This document shows, in pieces, positions 34,205 to 43,276 of a DNA stretch of 51,640 nt. Source of the DNA: Rickettsiales bacterium (lineage in GTDB: Bacteria; Bacteroidota; Bacteroidia; Cytophagales; Cyclobacteriaceae); assembly GCA_002729235.1 (NCBI GenBank), contig PBTY01000039.1, positions 1-51,640 of the forward strand, written 5' to 3'. The notes beneath the pieces are model-generated. The model worked only from the letters and a program-made list of their open reading frames with translations. It ran no database searches and was not told the origin of the DNA. Each line of letters begins with the position of its first letter. Positions within the stretch are counted from its first letter, which is position 1. Both the position numbers and the translations under genes were made by a program.

Positions 34205-35236
34205 ATGAATAAGAAAATCATTTTTCGAGGAATCATCCTCATCGTAGTGATTGGTGCTGCATATCGGATGTTTATCAGTCAGCCTGAGTACACCCTAACT
34301 CATGTTACCGGGACCACCATGGGGACTATCCAATACAACGTCAAATATCTTGGGGATAAAGCACCTAGTTTCAAAAAAGAGTTTGATTCGATTTTGGTAG
34401 CCTTTAATCAGTCCATGTCCACCTATATACCTACTTCAGAGATATCCGTACTGAATCAAACGGATATATTGGATAATCCTTCTGATATGTTCATGGACGT
34501 ATTAAATAGAAGTAAAGTCATTTATGAAACAACTGATGGTGCCTTTGATCCAACTGTTGGTCCATTAGTGTCGGCGTGGGGTTTTGGAGCGGATAAAAAA
34601 CCGACTATTCCAGATAGTACACAGGTGGATTCACTCATGATGAATGTAGGCTTTTCTAAAATCGATATTGGCTCCACCGTAAGATTAGATTCAGCAATGT
34701 ATCTGGATTTTAGTGCCATTGCTAAAGGTTATGCAGTTGATCTGATTGGTGAATACCTTGAGTCTAAAGAGTTTTACAATTACATGGTAGAAATAGGTGG
34801 GGAAGTTCGCTCCAAAGGTGTCAACGAGAAAGGAGAGATTTGGAAAATTGGTATAGAGGATCCCATTGTGGCTATGGATGAACGCAAGCTTCTTGCTATC
34901 GTACATTTAAAAGACATGAGCATGGCAACTTCAGGGAATTATCGCAGCTATTATCAACTTGGAGATCGTACGATTGCACATACCATAGATCCAAGAACTG
35001 GTTACAATACCCATCATACACTGCTGAGTGCTTCCGTTTTTGCCGAAGATTGTATGACTGCTGATGCTTATGCTACGGCGTTCATGGTGTTAGGTGTTGA
35101 AGGCTCCAAGGAGATCTTAAATAATTCTAACCTTGAAGGGTTCTTAATCTATCATGCTGAAAATGGATCTTTGAAAAGTTTTGTTTCTGAAGGTATTGAA
35201 CCGCTTTTGGAATTCAATAAATTAGACTCAAATTGA
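34205..35236 (+). CDS. apbE: FAD:protein FMN transferase ApbE
   Basis: A 343-residue periplasm-facing enzyme that attaches FMN covalently to a Thr of flavoproteins such as NqrB/NqrC or RnfG. The first ~22 residues are a membrane anchor or signal segment (KKIIFRGIILIVVIGAAY). The ApbE fold shows GTTMGTIQYNVKY, FDPTVGPLVSAWGFG, LDFSAIAKGYAVDLI, MVEIGGEVRSKG and the FAD/Mg site TSGNYRSYYQLG...AHTIDPRTGYN with CMTADAYATAFMVLG. No Nqr or Rnf genes are seen here, so the target flavoprotein lies elsewhere. A lipobox Cys is absent. Confidence 0.95.
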   Translation: MNKKIIFRGIILIVVIGAAYRMFISQPEYTLTHVTGTTMGTIQYNVKYLGDKAPSFKKEFDSILVAFNQSMSTYIPTSEISVLNQTDILDNPSDMFMDVLNRSKVIYETTDGAFDPTVGPLVSAWGFGADKKPTIPDSTQVDSLMMNVGFSKIDIGSTVRLDSAMYLDFSAIAKGYAVDLIGEYLESKEFYNYMVEIGGEVRSKGVNEKGEIWKIGIEDPIVAMDERKLLAIVHLKDMSMATSGNYRSYYQLGDRTIAHTIDPRTGYNTHHTLLSASVFAEDCMTADAYATAFMVLGVEGSKEILNNSNLEGFLIYHAENGSLKSFVSEGIEPLLEFNKLDSN

Positions 35237-35318
35237 ATCTTTTATCACCAAATTGCATTTCCATTAAGTCATGAAATAGAAATGACGACAACCTAAACCT
35301 ATTTTTCTTAAGTAATTC

Positions 35319-36041
35319 ATGCTTTTAATCGTTTTGGTATTATTTGGATCTGCCATTATAGGTGGAATGGCGGAGAAGTTTGTGACTTATAAATCAGATG
35401 GAATTCGATATTCCCTGATTTTTGCAGGATCTTTTCTTTTCTCTATTACGATAATTCACATTTTGCCTGAAATTTTCAGCCTGGGATCCAATCCTATGAG
35501 GTTAGGTCTTTTCATTCTATTGGGCTTCTTCTTTCAGCAACTGCTTGAATATTTTACTTCAGGTATTGAGCATGGTCACGCGCATGTTCACGAACACATG
35601 TCAGGCTTTTCTAAACTCGGTCTGGTAGTAGCATTGATGCTGCATTCATTTTTAGAAGGAGCTCTATTAACTCATGATTCTCCTTTTCATGAGCAGAATG
35701 AATCCTATTCGTTATTGATTGGTATTATTTTGCACAAAGTTCCGGCAGCCTTTGCTTTGACGACTACTATAAAAGGTGGTGGTAAGTTTTCCAACCAGGT
35801 TTGGGGCATATTGCTCTTGTTTTCAGTAGCATCTCCTATTGGCTTGTTGCTAAGCCAACATGTATTGGAACTATCATCGGATCACTTGTTGACATTGTTT
35901 GCATTTGTTTCCGGAGGATTCCTTCATATCTCTACCACCATTTTCGTGGAATCCAGCCCTAACCACCATTTCGGGATTAGAAAATTTGCGGTGAGCTTAT
36001 TAGGTGCTGCCATAGCCATAGCCACAGAGTTTTTGGTATAA
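35319..36041 (+). CDS. ZIP-family metal transporter
   Basis: A 240-residue inner-membrane protein with about eight membrane segments. It carries a His-rich metal loop (GIEHGHAHVHEHM, about 83-95) and the two metal-site helices: LMLHSFLEGALL (TM4-like) and LLIGIILHKVPAAFAL (TM5-like), the hallmark HS...EG and HKxP motifs of ZIP proteins. It would import zinc, iron or a related divalent metal. It follows apbE by 82 bases in the same direction; a joint transcript is possible. Confidence 0.92.
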   Translation: MLLIVLVLFGSAIIGGMAEKFVTYKSDGIRYSLIFAGSFLFSITIIHILPEIFSLGSNPMRLGLFILLGFFFQQLLEYFTSGIEHGHAHVHEHMSGFSKLGLVVALMLHSFLEGALLTHDSPFHEQNESYSLLIGIILHKVPAAFALTTTIKGGGKFSNQVWGILLLFSVASPIGLLLSQHVLELSSDHLLTLFAFVSGGFLHISTTIFVESSPNHHFGIRKFAVSLLGAAIAIATEFLV

Positions 36042-36063
36042 GAAAATTTGGCTCATTACGTTA

Positions 36064-36092
36064 GTCCCCAAACGAATTAGGGATGGACTTTT
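36064..36092 (+). terminator. Weak intrinsic terminator after the ZIP gene
   Basis: GTCC (36064-36067) pairs with GGAC (36085-36088), extended by CC/GG across a small bulge, and is followed by TTTT. It lies 22 bases after the ZIP stop. The stem is short, so this is only a tentative terminator. Confidence 0.35.
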
Positions 36093-36166
36093 GAATGGTA
36101 ATTGAATCTTTTGCCATTATTTTGCTAATTTGATATATTTATGCTAAATAAGTATATCTACTTCTC

Positions 36167-36586
36167 ATGCAACACCCAAAATGCCCCAAATGTGAATCCG
36201 AGAATTACTCAAAAGCTGGAGTAATTAAGAATAGGCAACGTTTTAAGTGCAAAAGTTGTGGTTATTTTTTTACGGTTTCAAAGCTGGGAAAAGAGATCGA
36301 TAGCTATTATGTCATTAAAGCCCTGCAACTACACATTGAAGGAGTGAGCTATCGAGAGATAGAAAGAATACTTGGGGTTAGTCACGTATCGGTAATGAAT
36401 TGGGTGAAGAAATATGGCATAAAAGCTCCAATAAATTATGAGTACAGACCTACTTATAAAGTAGTTACACACAGTGAATTGCTTGATTTTTTAGCTGATC
36501 CTAAACGAATGAAAGAGTCAGGTATGATGCTGACTGAACTCGGCGATAAATACATGATGATTAAGTGGGAGCGGTTTAGGGATTAG
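36167..36586 (+). CDS. Zinc-ribbon HTH protein related to IS1 InsA
   Basis: A 139-residue protein. Residues 3-38 form a zinc ribbon with two Cys pairs (CPKCESENYSKAG and FKCKSCGYFFTV), the type found at the N-terminus of IS1 InsA and other transposases. Residues 48-80 give a helix-turn-helix (LQLHIEGVSYREIERILGVSHVSVMNWVKKYG). There is no DDE catalytic domain, inverted repeats or target duplication around it; the C-terminal ~55 residues are unlike transposase. It stands alone, 117 bp ahead of the acetate-cluster porin and pointing the same way. A domesticated DNA-binding protein, possibly a regulator of the downstream cluster, is plausible (inference). Confidence 0.75.
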   Translation: MQHPKCPKCESENYSKAGVIKNRQRFKCKSCGYFFTVSKLGKEIDSYYVIKALQLHIEGVSYREIERILGVSHVSVMNWVKKYGIKAPINYEYRPTYKVVTHSELLDFLADPKRMKESGMMLTELGDKYMMIKWERFRD

Positions 36587-36649
36587 TATATACTTACCAA
36601 TAAGATACATCATTTTACCATTTGCATTGTAAAATTTTCAAATTAGGGT

Positions 36650-36659
36650 ACTTCGAAGT
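36650..36659. promoter_or_regulatory. 10-bp palindrome ahead of the acetate-cluster porin
   Basis: ACTTCGAAGT is a perfect palindrome, 45 bases before the porin start and 64 bases after the zinc-ribbon HTH gene. It is a candidate operator for the downstream cluster. No consensus promoter was found beside it. Confidence 0.3.
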
Positions 36660-36703
36660 GCCAAATATTGATAAAAACACAATGCGAAACCCCAAATCTT
36701 AAG

Positions 36704-37987
36704 ATGATGAAAAAAATCGTTCTTTGGGCTGCCTTTGTGCTGTTAGTAATTACAGTAAAGGCACAAAAAGACCCTAACTCGACTTACCCAGTTTCTCAGT
36801 ATGAACCGCTTACCCTCAAAATTTCGGAGGATGGATCAAAATATATCCGGTTCATATTATGGCACCAACAATGGCTACAGACGAATAATCTGGCCGCTGA
36901 AAACCCAAATCTTCAACTGAATTCAATGGTTAGAAGATCCAGATTTCTGGCATTTGCTCAAGTATCTCCACGCTTTTTGGTATTAACACATTTTGGTTTA
37001 AACAACCTCACAGCTAACAATCTATCCTCTCTTGGGAATAATGGTGATGGTAGTCAGTTGTTTTTACATGATGCCTGGGCAGAGTTTAAAATATCTAATA
37101 ATAACGCCCTTTTCTTTGGTGGAGGACTTCATTATTGGAAAGGTCTAACAAGACTGTCTAATCAGAGTACCTTGAACTTTATGACTTTAGATAATCCAAG
37201 ACCATTTGTTCACTGGCATTCTTTAGGTATTACCGATCAGTTTGCAAGGCATCTTGGATTTTATGTTAAAGGGCAAATGGGACAATTTGATTATCGCATT
37301 GCCTTTAATAATCCATTGAATCCTGGAAATGCGCTAGGCGGAGGAGCAGATTTTGGTGGACAGAGTGACCTGACTTACACAGGGTCAGCTACCGCTGATG
37401 CCGATGGCAATGCGGTAGGTAATGCGGTTATTGAAGGGTACTTCAGATATCAAATATTTGATACAGAATCTACCAAGCTTCCTTACCAGGTTGGTACGTA
37501 CATGGGTGCCAAAAAAGTGCTCGGAGTTGGACTTGGCTTCTTTGCCCATCCGAACGGGATGTATAATGCGACTACTGCTGAACACTCAGGTATTTTCCAT
37601 GCTGCTGCAGACGTCTTTTTAGATATGCCTGTAGGAGATGGTAATGCGGTGAATGCCTACGCATCCATAATTAACTTCAACTATGGAGAGAATTACATGT
37701 CTAGATGGGCTGGAACTGGTACCAACATGTATACCCATTTTGGTTACTACTTAGGTGGTGCTAAAATTATGCCTTACCTGGCTTTCCAAACTGGCTCTTA
37801 TGATGCATTCGATGATAACCTAAATGCATTTGATGTGGGAGTTAATTACTATGTTCTTGGGCACAATGCCAAGGTCACATTGGAATATCATTCTGTAATG
37901 AACAACCCATTAGAGGGGGGAGTGGATGTTAATGGGGATCCAGTTGGTATTCAGCAAGTTAGAATGCAACTTCATATTTTCTTATAG
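36704..37987 (+). CDS. Outer-membrane porin of the acetate-uptake cluster
   Basis: A 427-residue exported beta-barrel. The ATG at 36704 gives a standard signal peptide (MMKKIVLWAAFVLLVITVKAQ), whereas the TTG at 36668 would bury it behind 12 polar residues. The mature part has amphipathic strands and aromatic girdles (KYIRFILWHQQWLQTN, MVRRSRFLAFAQVSPRFL, ALFFGGGLHYWKGLTR, LGFYVKGQMGQFDYRIAFN) and ends in a strand with terminal Leu (VRMQLHIFL). It is 18 bp before the DUF4212 gene. I infer that it lets small organic acids cross the outer membrane. It is a different porin type from the one in the che cluster. Confidence 0.8.
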   Translation: MMKKIVLWAAFVLLVITVKAQKDPNSTYPVSQYEPLTLKISEDGSKYIRFILWHQQWLQTNNLAAENPNLQLNSMVRRSRFLAFAQVSPRFLVLTHFGLNNLTANNLSSLGNNGDGSQLFLHDAWAEFKISNNNALFFGGGLHYWKGLTRLSNQSTLNFMTLDNPRPFVHWHSLGITDQFARHLGFYVKGQMGQFDYRIAFNNPLNPGNALGGGADFGGQSDLTYTGSATADADGNAVGNAVIEGYFRYQIFDTESTKLPYQVGTYMGAKKVLGVGLGFFAHPNGMYNATTAEHSGIFHAAADVFLDMPVGDGNAVNAYASIINFNYGENYMSRWAGTGTNMYTHFGYYLGGAKIMPYLAFQTGSYDAFDDNLNAFDVGVNYYVLGHNAKVTLEYHSVMNNPLEGGVDVNGDPVGIQQVRMQLHIFL

Positions 37988-38005
37988 CAATAAACAATCT
38001 AAACT

Positions 38006-38263
38006 ATGGATAAAAGTCAACGAAAACTGTATTGGCAACGAAACCTTAAGTATCTCATGATACTTCTGGCGATCTGGTTTGCTGTGTCCTATGGAGCAGG
38101 AATCATGTTTGCAGATGCGCTAAATAGCATCAAGCTTGGAGGCTTCAAACTAGGCTTCTGGTTTGCCCAACAAGGTTCCATCTATGCATTCGTGATACTC
38201 ATCTTCGTGTATGTACGATTGATGAATAAGCTCGATAAAGAATTTGATGTAGACGAAAAATAG
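38006..38263 (+). CDS. DUF4212 small subunit of a sodium/solute symporter
   Basis: An 85-residue protein with two membrane helices (YLMILLAIWFAVSYGAGIMF and FAQQGSIYAFVILIFVYVRL) and a charged N-terminal SQRKLYWQRNLKY, the DUF4212 signature. DUF4212 proteins are encoded immediately ahead of ActP-type symporters and probably stabilise them. Here the symporter gene follows after 21 bp. Confidence 0.95.
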   Translation: MDKSQRKLYWQRNLKYLMILLAIWFAVSYGAGIMFADALNSIKLGGFKLGFWFAQQGSIYAFVILIFVYVRLMNKLDKEFDVDEK

Positions 38264-38284
38264 CAACTCAAAAAGAAATTAATC

Positions 38285-39973
38285 ATGGATGTACAAACTT
38301 GGACATTTATACTCGTAGGGGCAACGTTTGCTCTCTACATAGGTATCGCGATCTGGTCGAGGGCTGGATCTACAAAGGAATTTTATGTAGCAGGTGGTGG
38401 TGTACCACCACTAGCTAATGGAATGGCAACAGCAGCCGACTGGATGTCAGCCGCATCGTTCATTTCTATGGCAGGTCTCATTTCGTTTATGGGTTATGAT
38501 GGGGCCGTCTATCTCATGGGATGGACGGGAGGATATGTGCTCTTGGCGCTGTTGCTTGCTCCGTACCTAAGAAAATTTGGGAAGTTCACTGTACCTGATT
38601 TTATTGGAGATAGATACTATTCCAATACTGCCAGAACTGTTGCGGTAATATGCGCGATCATTGTGTCATTCACATATGTAGCCGGACAGATGAGAGGTGT
38701 TGGTGTGGTATTCAGTAGATTCCTTGAAGTGGATATCAACGTAGGAGTTTACATTGGTATGGCCCTTGTTTTCTTCTATGCAGTACTCGGTGGTATGAAA
38801 GGAATTACCTATACACAGGTAGCACAATACTGCGTGTTGATCTTTGCTTTCATGGTGCCAGCATTTTTTATCTCATTCCAATTGACAGGAAACTTCGTTC
38901 CTCAACTAGGTTTTGGTAGCGAAATGAGCGATGGCACTTATCTACTGGATAAGTTGGATCAATTGCACAAAGAACTTGGTTTTGCAGAATATACTAGCGG
39001 ATCTAAGTCTAAGCTGGACGTATTCGCAATCACTCTAGCGCTAATGGTTGGTACTGCGGGTCTTCCTCACGTAATTGTAAGATTCTTTACAGTACCTAAA
39101 GTGAAAGATGCACGTATTTCGGCAGGATATGCTCTAATCTTGATTGCTATCCTTTATACAACTGCTCCAGCAATTGGTGCTTTTGCCAGAACGAACTTGA
39201 TCACCACAGTATCTAATAAAGAGTACACAGCTATGCCAGAGTGGTTTAGCAATTGGGAAAAGACTGGGTTGATCTCTTTTGAGGATAAGAATAAAGATGG
39301 GATCATCCAGTATGTTGGCGATAAGGAGGCGAACGAGCTGACTATCGATAGAGACATTATGGTATTAGCGAATCCGGAGATCGCAAGTCTTCCTAACTGG
39401 GTCGTAGCGTTGGTTGCTGCCGGTGGTTTGGCCGCTGCTCTTTCTACGGCTGCAGGTCTATTACTAGTTATCTCTACCAGTGTGGCTCATGACTTAATCA
39501 AGAAACAAATCAAGCCAGACATTTCGGAAAAACAAGAGCTTATGTGGGCTCGTATTGGTGCAGCTGTTGCTGTGGTTGTAGCAGGTTATTTTGGTATCAA
39601 TCCTCCAGGTTTTGTGGCTGCCGTAGTTGCATTGGCATTTGGTTTAGCTGCTGCTTCATTCTTCCCTGCGATTATTTTGGGAATCTTCGATAAGAGAATG
39701 AACAAGCAAGGCGCTATCAGTGGAATGATCGTTGGAATTACATTGATGCTTTTCTACATGATTAAGTACAAACTAGGCGGTTTTGGAGGAGGTACTCCAG
39801 ATGACTGGTGGTTTGGAATATCGCCAGAAGGTTTCGGTACCATCGCTATGTTGGTGAATGTAGTCGTGAGTGTCGTGGTGTCAAGAATGACTCCTGAGAC
39901 TCCTGAAGATGTTCAGGAAATGGTGGAAAGCATTCGCTATCCAAGAGGTGCCGGTGATGCACATGCGCACTAG
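38285..39973 (+). CDS. ActP-like cation/acetate symporter (SSS family)
   Basis: A 562-residue SLC5/SSS transporter with about 13 membrane helices that couples sodium to uptake of acetate or similar short-chain acids. Recognisable parts are FYVAGGGVPPLANGMATAADWMSAASF (the sodium-site region, about 32-58), FTVPDFIGDRYYS, VGTAGLPHVIVRFFTVPKVKDAR (about 255-277) and AAGGLAAALSTAAGLLLVIS. Relatives of this VC_2705 type keep a large loop between helices; here it is at about 325-355 and has an EF-hand-like DKNKDGIIQYVGDKE, which may bind calcium. The assignment to acetate is based on the DUF4212 partner and the Acs/PrpE neighbours. Confidence 0.9.
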   Translation: MDVQTWTFILVGATFALYIGIAIWSRAGSTKEFYVAGGGVPPLANGMATAADWMSAASFISMAGLISFMGYDGAVYLMGWTGGYVLLALLLAPYLRKFGKFTVPDFIGDRYYSNTARTVAVICAIIVSFTYVAGQMRGVGVVFSRFLEVDINVGVYIGMALVFFYAVLGGMKGITYTQVAQYCVLIFAFMVPAFFISFQLTGNFVPQLGFGSEMSDGTYLLDKLDQLHKELGFAEYTSGSKSKLDVFAITLALMVGTAGLPHVIVRFFTVPKVKDARISAGYALILIAILYTTAPAIGAFARTNLITTVSNKEYTAMPEWFSNWEKTGLISFEDKNKDGIIQYVGDKEANELTIDRDIMVLANPEIASLPNWVVALVAAGGLAAALSTAAGLLLVISTSVAHDLIKKQIKPDISEKQELMWARIGAAVAVVVAGYFGINPPGFVAAVVALAFGLAAASFFPAIILGIFDKRMNKQGAISGMIVGITLMLFYMIKYKLGGFGGGTPDDWWFGISPEGFGTIAMLVNVVVSVVVSRMTPETPEDVQEMVESIRYPRGAGDAHAH

Positions 39974-40025
39974 TTAAAAATCCATGAAGGGATTCCTTGA
40001 ATCTGCTAACCTAAAAGGCTAACTT

Positions 40026-40223
40026 ATGAGGATGAAATCTAAGTTAGGGATGGGGTTATTGGCCGTCTTCGGTTTGTTGGTAATGTTGTTTAATCAACCA
40101 TTCCTAAGCATTCCTAAAGGGCAGATTTCAGGAATTCCTTCTATTCTTATTTATCTCCTGACCATTTGGATAATGGTTATAGGAACTATGGTTTGGCTAT
40201 CTAAACGAGCTGGTGATCAATGA
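40026..40223 (+). CDS. Small two-helix membrane protein upstream of the sensor
   Basis: A 65-residue protein with two hydrophobic segments (LGMGLLAVFGLLVMLFNQPF and ILIYLLTIWIMVIGTMVWL) and the turn SIPKGQISGIPS between them. Its last four bases overlap the start of the symporter-kinase (ATGA), so the two are co-translated. Small proteins of this kind often accompany SLC5-type sensor kinases. No function is known. Confidence 0.75.
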   Translation: MRMKSKLGMGLLAVFGLLVMLFNQPFLSIPKGQISGIPSILIYLLTIWIMVIGTMVWLSKRAGDQ

Positions 40224-42898
40224 ATTATTGGTTGATCATATTGATATCTGCAATCTATTTGGGGCTACTTTCTTTGGTAGCCTATTTTGCCGATAGACGT
40301 TCTAGAAACGGAAAGTCTATTCAGGGAAATCCGTATATATATGCCCTATCTCTTGCTGTCTATTGCACGGCCTGGACGTATTACGGAAGTGTAGGTAAGG
40401 CTGCTTCAGATGGCTTATCTTTTCTAGCAATCTACTTGGGACCAATCATCGGAATGCCACTATGGCTGTTTCTGGTTATCCGAATAGTAAAAATTTCGAA
40501 CGCTCTTAGAATCAATACTCTTGCAGATTTTATAGCCACTCGTTTTGGCAAGAGTACCATGTTAAGTGTGCTGGTGACGCTGCTTTGTATTATAGGTGTG
40601 GTGCCATATGTATCGATTCAGCTAAAAGCAATAGACAGTTCTATAAAAGTGTTGGCACCTAATGCCGATCAAATTCTGTTATTTGATTCTGCGTTATTGG
40701 TGGTTATTCTATTAACTGCCTTTATCCTGGTGTTTACATTCCGGACAGTTGATAGCACCAAGAAGCATCATGGATTGGTATCAGCCATTGCTTTGGAGTC
40801 TGTAGTGAAACTGGCAGCTTTTCTATTAGTAGGTGGATTTATCACCTTTGGGATGTTTGATGGGTTTGAGGATATTTTTAGCAGAGTTCATGAGGATGAT
40901 TTAGTCAAATACACCACAATAGAAGGTTCTAGTTGGCCTGTTCTACTATTCTTGTCTTTTTCAGCAGTATTCTTTCTTCCAAGACAATTTCACGTGACCA
41001 TAGCTGAGAACACCACTCCGTCCAATATTAAAACTGCGATCTGGTTATTTCCAGCATACTTATTGGCTATCAACCTTTTTGTGATTCCGGTGGCATTGGG
41101 AGGTGAATACATGTTGTCTGGCAACGTGGATCCAGATATGTATCTCATTGAGCTTCCATTGCTTGCTGGTGATCAGTTTTGGGCACTACTTACTTATATT
41201 GGTGGATTTTCGGCTGCAACGGGTATGATCATTGTCTCCACAATAGCGATCAGTATGATGGCCAGTAACAACCTTGTCATTCCGTTGATCATTAAGGGGT
41301 ATAACCCGAGCAAAATCAATGAGCGAAAAGCACTAATGATCAGACGAGTCTCGGTTATAGTCGTATTATTTAGTTCATTCTTCTATTTCAAATTTGTGTC
41401 CAATGAGTTTCCACTGGTTGCTATTGGTCTTATATCATTTGCGGCAGTAGCGCAGTTTACACCGGTTGTTCTAGCTTCTTTGTTTTGGAAAGATGCAACA
41501 AGGCAAGGAGCCATTTTTTCGTTGATTGCTGGGTTCAGTGTTTGGTTCTATACGTTGGTTGTTCCGGGTATTGTCAAAGTGGGTTTGCTGCCTGCGGATC
41601 TGTTAGTTTCAGGTCCGTTCGGAATAGACTGGTTAAATCCAACCTCACTTTTTGGAATGGCATTCGATGACTTGATTGTTCATGGTACTTTTTGGTCCAT
41701 ATTCTTCAATATTAGTTTTTTGATTGTTGGCACCTTATTCTATAGTCAGTCAGGCAATGAAAGAAATTATGCAGATTTCTACACCGAGTATTACAAATAT
41801 CAAGATCAGGGTAATAAGCTTGTTTGGAAGGGTACGATGATCCAAAGAGATCTTCGTCGTGTCATGGAGAACATTTTAGGTAAAGGAATTGCTACTCTTG
41901 AAATCAATTCCTTCAAAAAAAAGACAGGCATTTCCCTTGATGAAGACGAGGAGGTAAATCCTTTATTCGTTACTCATGCAGAGAAACTTCTTACTGGGGC
42001 GATAGGAGCCTCATCAGCTCGAATGTTGATTGCATCAATATCAAAAGAGGAAGACATAGAACTATCTGATGTGGTGGCATTGCTTCGTGAGAAAAAGGAA
42101 ATTAGCAAGCTTAATGAGTTACTCAGTGCAAAGTCACTTGAACTCAAACAACAGACTGATGAATTAGCTACTGCCAACGCGAGATTGCAAAATTTGGATG
42201 TGGAAAAAGATGATTTCATATCTACTGTTACACATGAGATGAGAACGCCTTTGACTTCCATTCGAGCGATGACTGAGATTATCCATGATAATCCTGAGTT
42301 GAGTGAAGAGGAACGTAATCGCTTTTTAGGTATTGTCGTGGATGAAACAGAGCGAATGACTCGTCTGATTAATCAAGTTCTAGATCTTGAAAAGCTTGAA
42401 TCTGGGCAATTGGATATGCATTTTGAGCAGATTGACATCTGTGAATTGATTCAGGAAGTAATTGATTCCTTCAAAGGCATTTTAAAAGAAAGAAATTTAA
42501 CCCTCGATTTAAGCTGTCCATCAAATCAACTGGTTAGCGGTGATTATGATCGCTTGACACAGGTAATGAATAATTTGATTTCAAATGCGATCAAGTATTC
42601 GGCTGATGGATCTCAAGTAAGTATTGCCGTAGATGGAAATGATTCACTGACTGTTGCCGTGTCGGATCAGGGAAAAGGGATAGAGTCGGAGAACATAGAT
42701 CGCATTTTTGACAAGTTTTTTCAAGCACGTGATCAGACTCGCAAAAAACCTAAAGGTACTGGGTTGGGATTGTCCATAACCAAACGTATTGTCAATATGC
42801 ATGAGGGTGAAATTTGGGTGACAAGTGAGGTTAACAAAGGATCAACATTCTACTTCACACTGGCAAGGTTCAAGGAAGAAATGGAAATGATAAACTGA
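40220..42898 (+). CDS. SLC5-fused sensor histidine kinase (CbrA/CrbS-like)
   Basis: An 892-residue membrane sensor. Residues 1-505 have the sodium/solute symporter fold (about 13 helices; SLAVYCTAWTYYGSVGKAASDG and LADFIATRFGKS are typical of this sensor group). A linker and coiled coil (about 560-665) lead to HisKA with phospho-His672 in FISTVTHEMRTPLTSI and a HATPase with N box VMNNLISNAIKYSADG, G1 VSDQGKGIES and G2 KPKGTGLGLSITKR. Homologous CbrA/CrbS proteins sense nutrients such as amino acids or acetate. Its neighbours, a symporter and acs, fit the acetate-switch sensor CrbS. The receiver gene follows 9 bp later. Confidence 0.94.
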   Translation: MNYWLIILISAIYLGLLSLVAYFADRRSRNGKSIQGNPYIYALSLAVYCTAWTYYGSVGKAASDGLSFLAIYLGPIIGMPLWLFLVIRIVKISNALRINTLADFIATRFGKSTMLSVLVTLLCIIGVVPYVSIQLKAIDSSIKVLAPNADQILLFDSALLVVILLTAFILVFTFRTVDSTKKHHGLVSAIALESVVKLAAFLLVGGFITFGMFDGFEDIFSRVHEDDLVKYTTIEGSSWPVLLFLSFSAVFFLPRQFHVTIAENTTPSNIKTAIWLFPAYLLAINLFVIPVALGGEYMLSGNVDPDMYLIELPLLAGDQFWALLTYIGGFSAATGMIIVSTIAISMMASNNLVIPLIIKGYNPSKINERKALMIRRVSVIVVLFSSFFYFKFVSNEFPLVAIGLISFAAVAQFTPVVLASLFWKDATRQGAIFSLIAGFSVWFYTLVVPGIVKVGLLPADLLVSGPFGIDWLNPTSLFGMAFDDLIVHGTFWSIFFNISFLIVGTLFYSQSGNERNYADFYTEYYKYQDQGNKLVWKGTMIQRDLRRVMENILGKGIATLEINSFKKKTGISLDEDEEVNPLFVTHAEKLLTGAIGASSARMLIASISKEEDIELSDVVALLREKKEISKLNELLSAKSLELKQQTDELATANARLQNLDVEKDDFISTVTHEMRTPLTSIRAMTEIIHDNPELSEEERNRFLGIVVDETERMTRLINQVLDLEKLESGQLDMHFEQIDICELIQEVIDSFKGILKERNLTLDLSCPSNQLVSGDYDRLTQVMNNLISNAIKYSADGSQVSIAVDGNDSLTVAVSDQGKGIESENIDRIFDKFFQARDQTRKKPKGTGLGLSITKRIVNMHEGEIWVTSEVNKGSTFYFTLARFKEEMEMIN

Positions 42899-42907
42899 TA
42901 AATATAG

Positions 42908-43276
42908 ATGTCGAGTAAAGTATTAATTGTAGATGATGAGCCTAATATTTTAATGTCACTTGAGTTTTTACTCAAGAAAAGTGGATATAAGGTATTCATC
43001 GCTCGAGATGGTCGTGAAGCACTTGATATTGTAGAGAAAGAGCTTCCCGATATTATACTTCTGGATGTGATGATGCCAGAGGTAGATGGATATGAGGTGT
43101 GTCAAAAAATTAAAAATGATAAAGAGACGGCTCATATCAAGATTGTATTCTTGAGTGCGAAGACCAAGCAAGAAGATATTGATAAAGGGTACGAGCTAGG
43201 TGCGGACTTATATATTACCAAGCCTTTTAGTACCCGAAATTTAATAACAAAGGTAGATTCATTGAAAACCCCATGA
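42908..43276 (+). CDS. Stand-alone receiver domain next to the symporter-kinase
   Basis: A 122-residue response regulator with the complete phosphorylation site (VDDEP, phospho-Asp53 in ILLDVMMPEVDGYEV, Ser in FLSAK and Lys in YITKPF) but no DNA-binding or enzymatic output. The CrbR partner of proteobacterial CrbS carries a LuxR-type HTH, so the output must work differently here, for example by protein contact. The stop codon abuts the PrpE-like start. The phosphorelay partner is presumably the upstream kinase. Confidence 0.9.
   Translation: MSSKVLIVDDEPNILMSLEFLLKKSGYKVFIARDGREALDIVEKELPDIILLDVMMPEVDGYEVCQKIKNDKETAHIKIVFLSAKTKQEDIDKGYELGADLYITKPFSTRNLITKVDSLKTP

Noticed and set aside
36167-36586. 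Insertion sequence of the IS1 type
   Set aside because: Only the InsA-like zinc-ribbon/HTH part is present; there is no DDE transposase, no terminal inverted repeat and no target duplication, so it is not called a mobile element.
36668-36703. TTG start of the acetate-cluster porin
   Set aside because: It would place 12 polar residues before a complete signal peptide; ATG at 36704 fits export.
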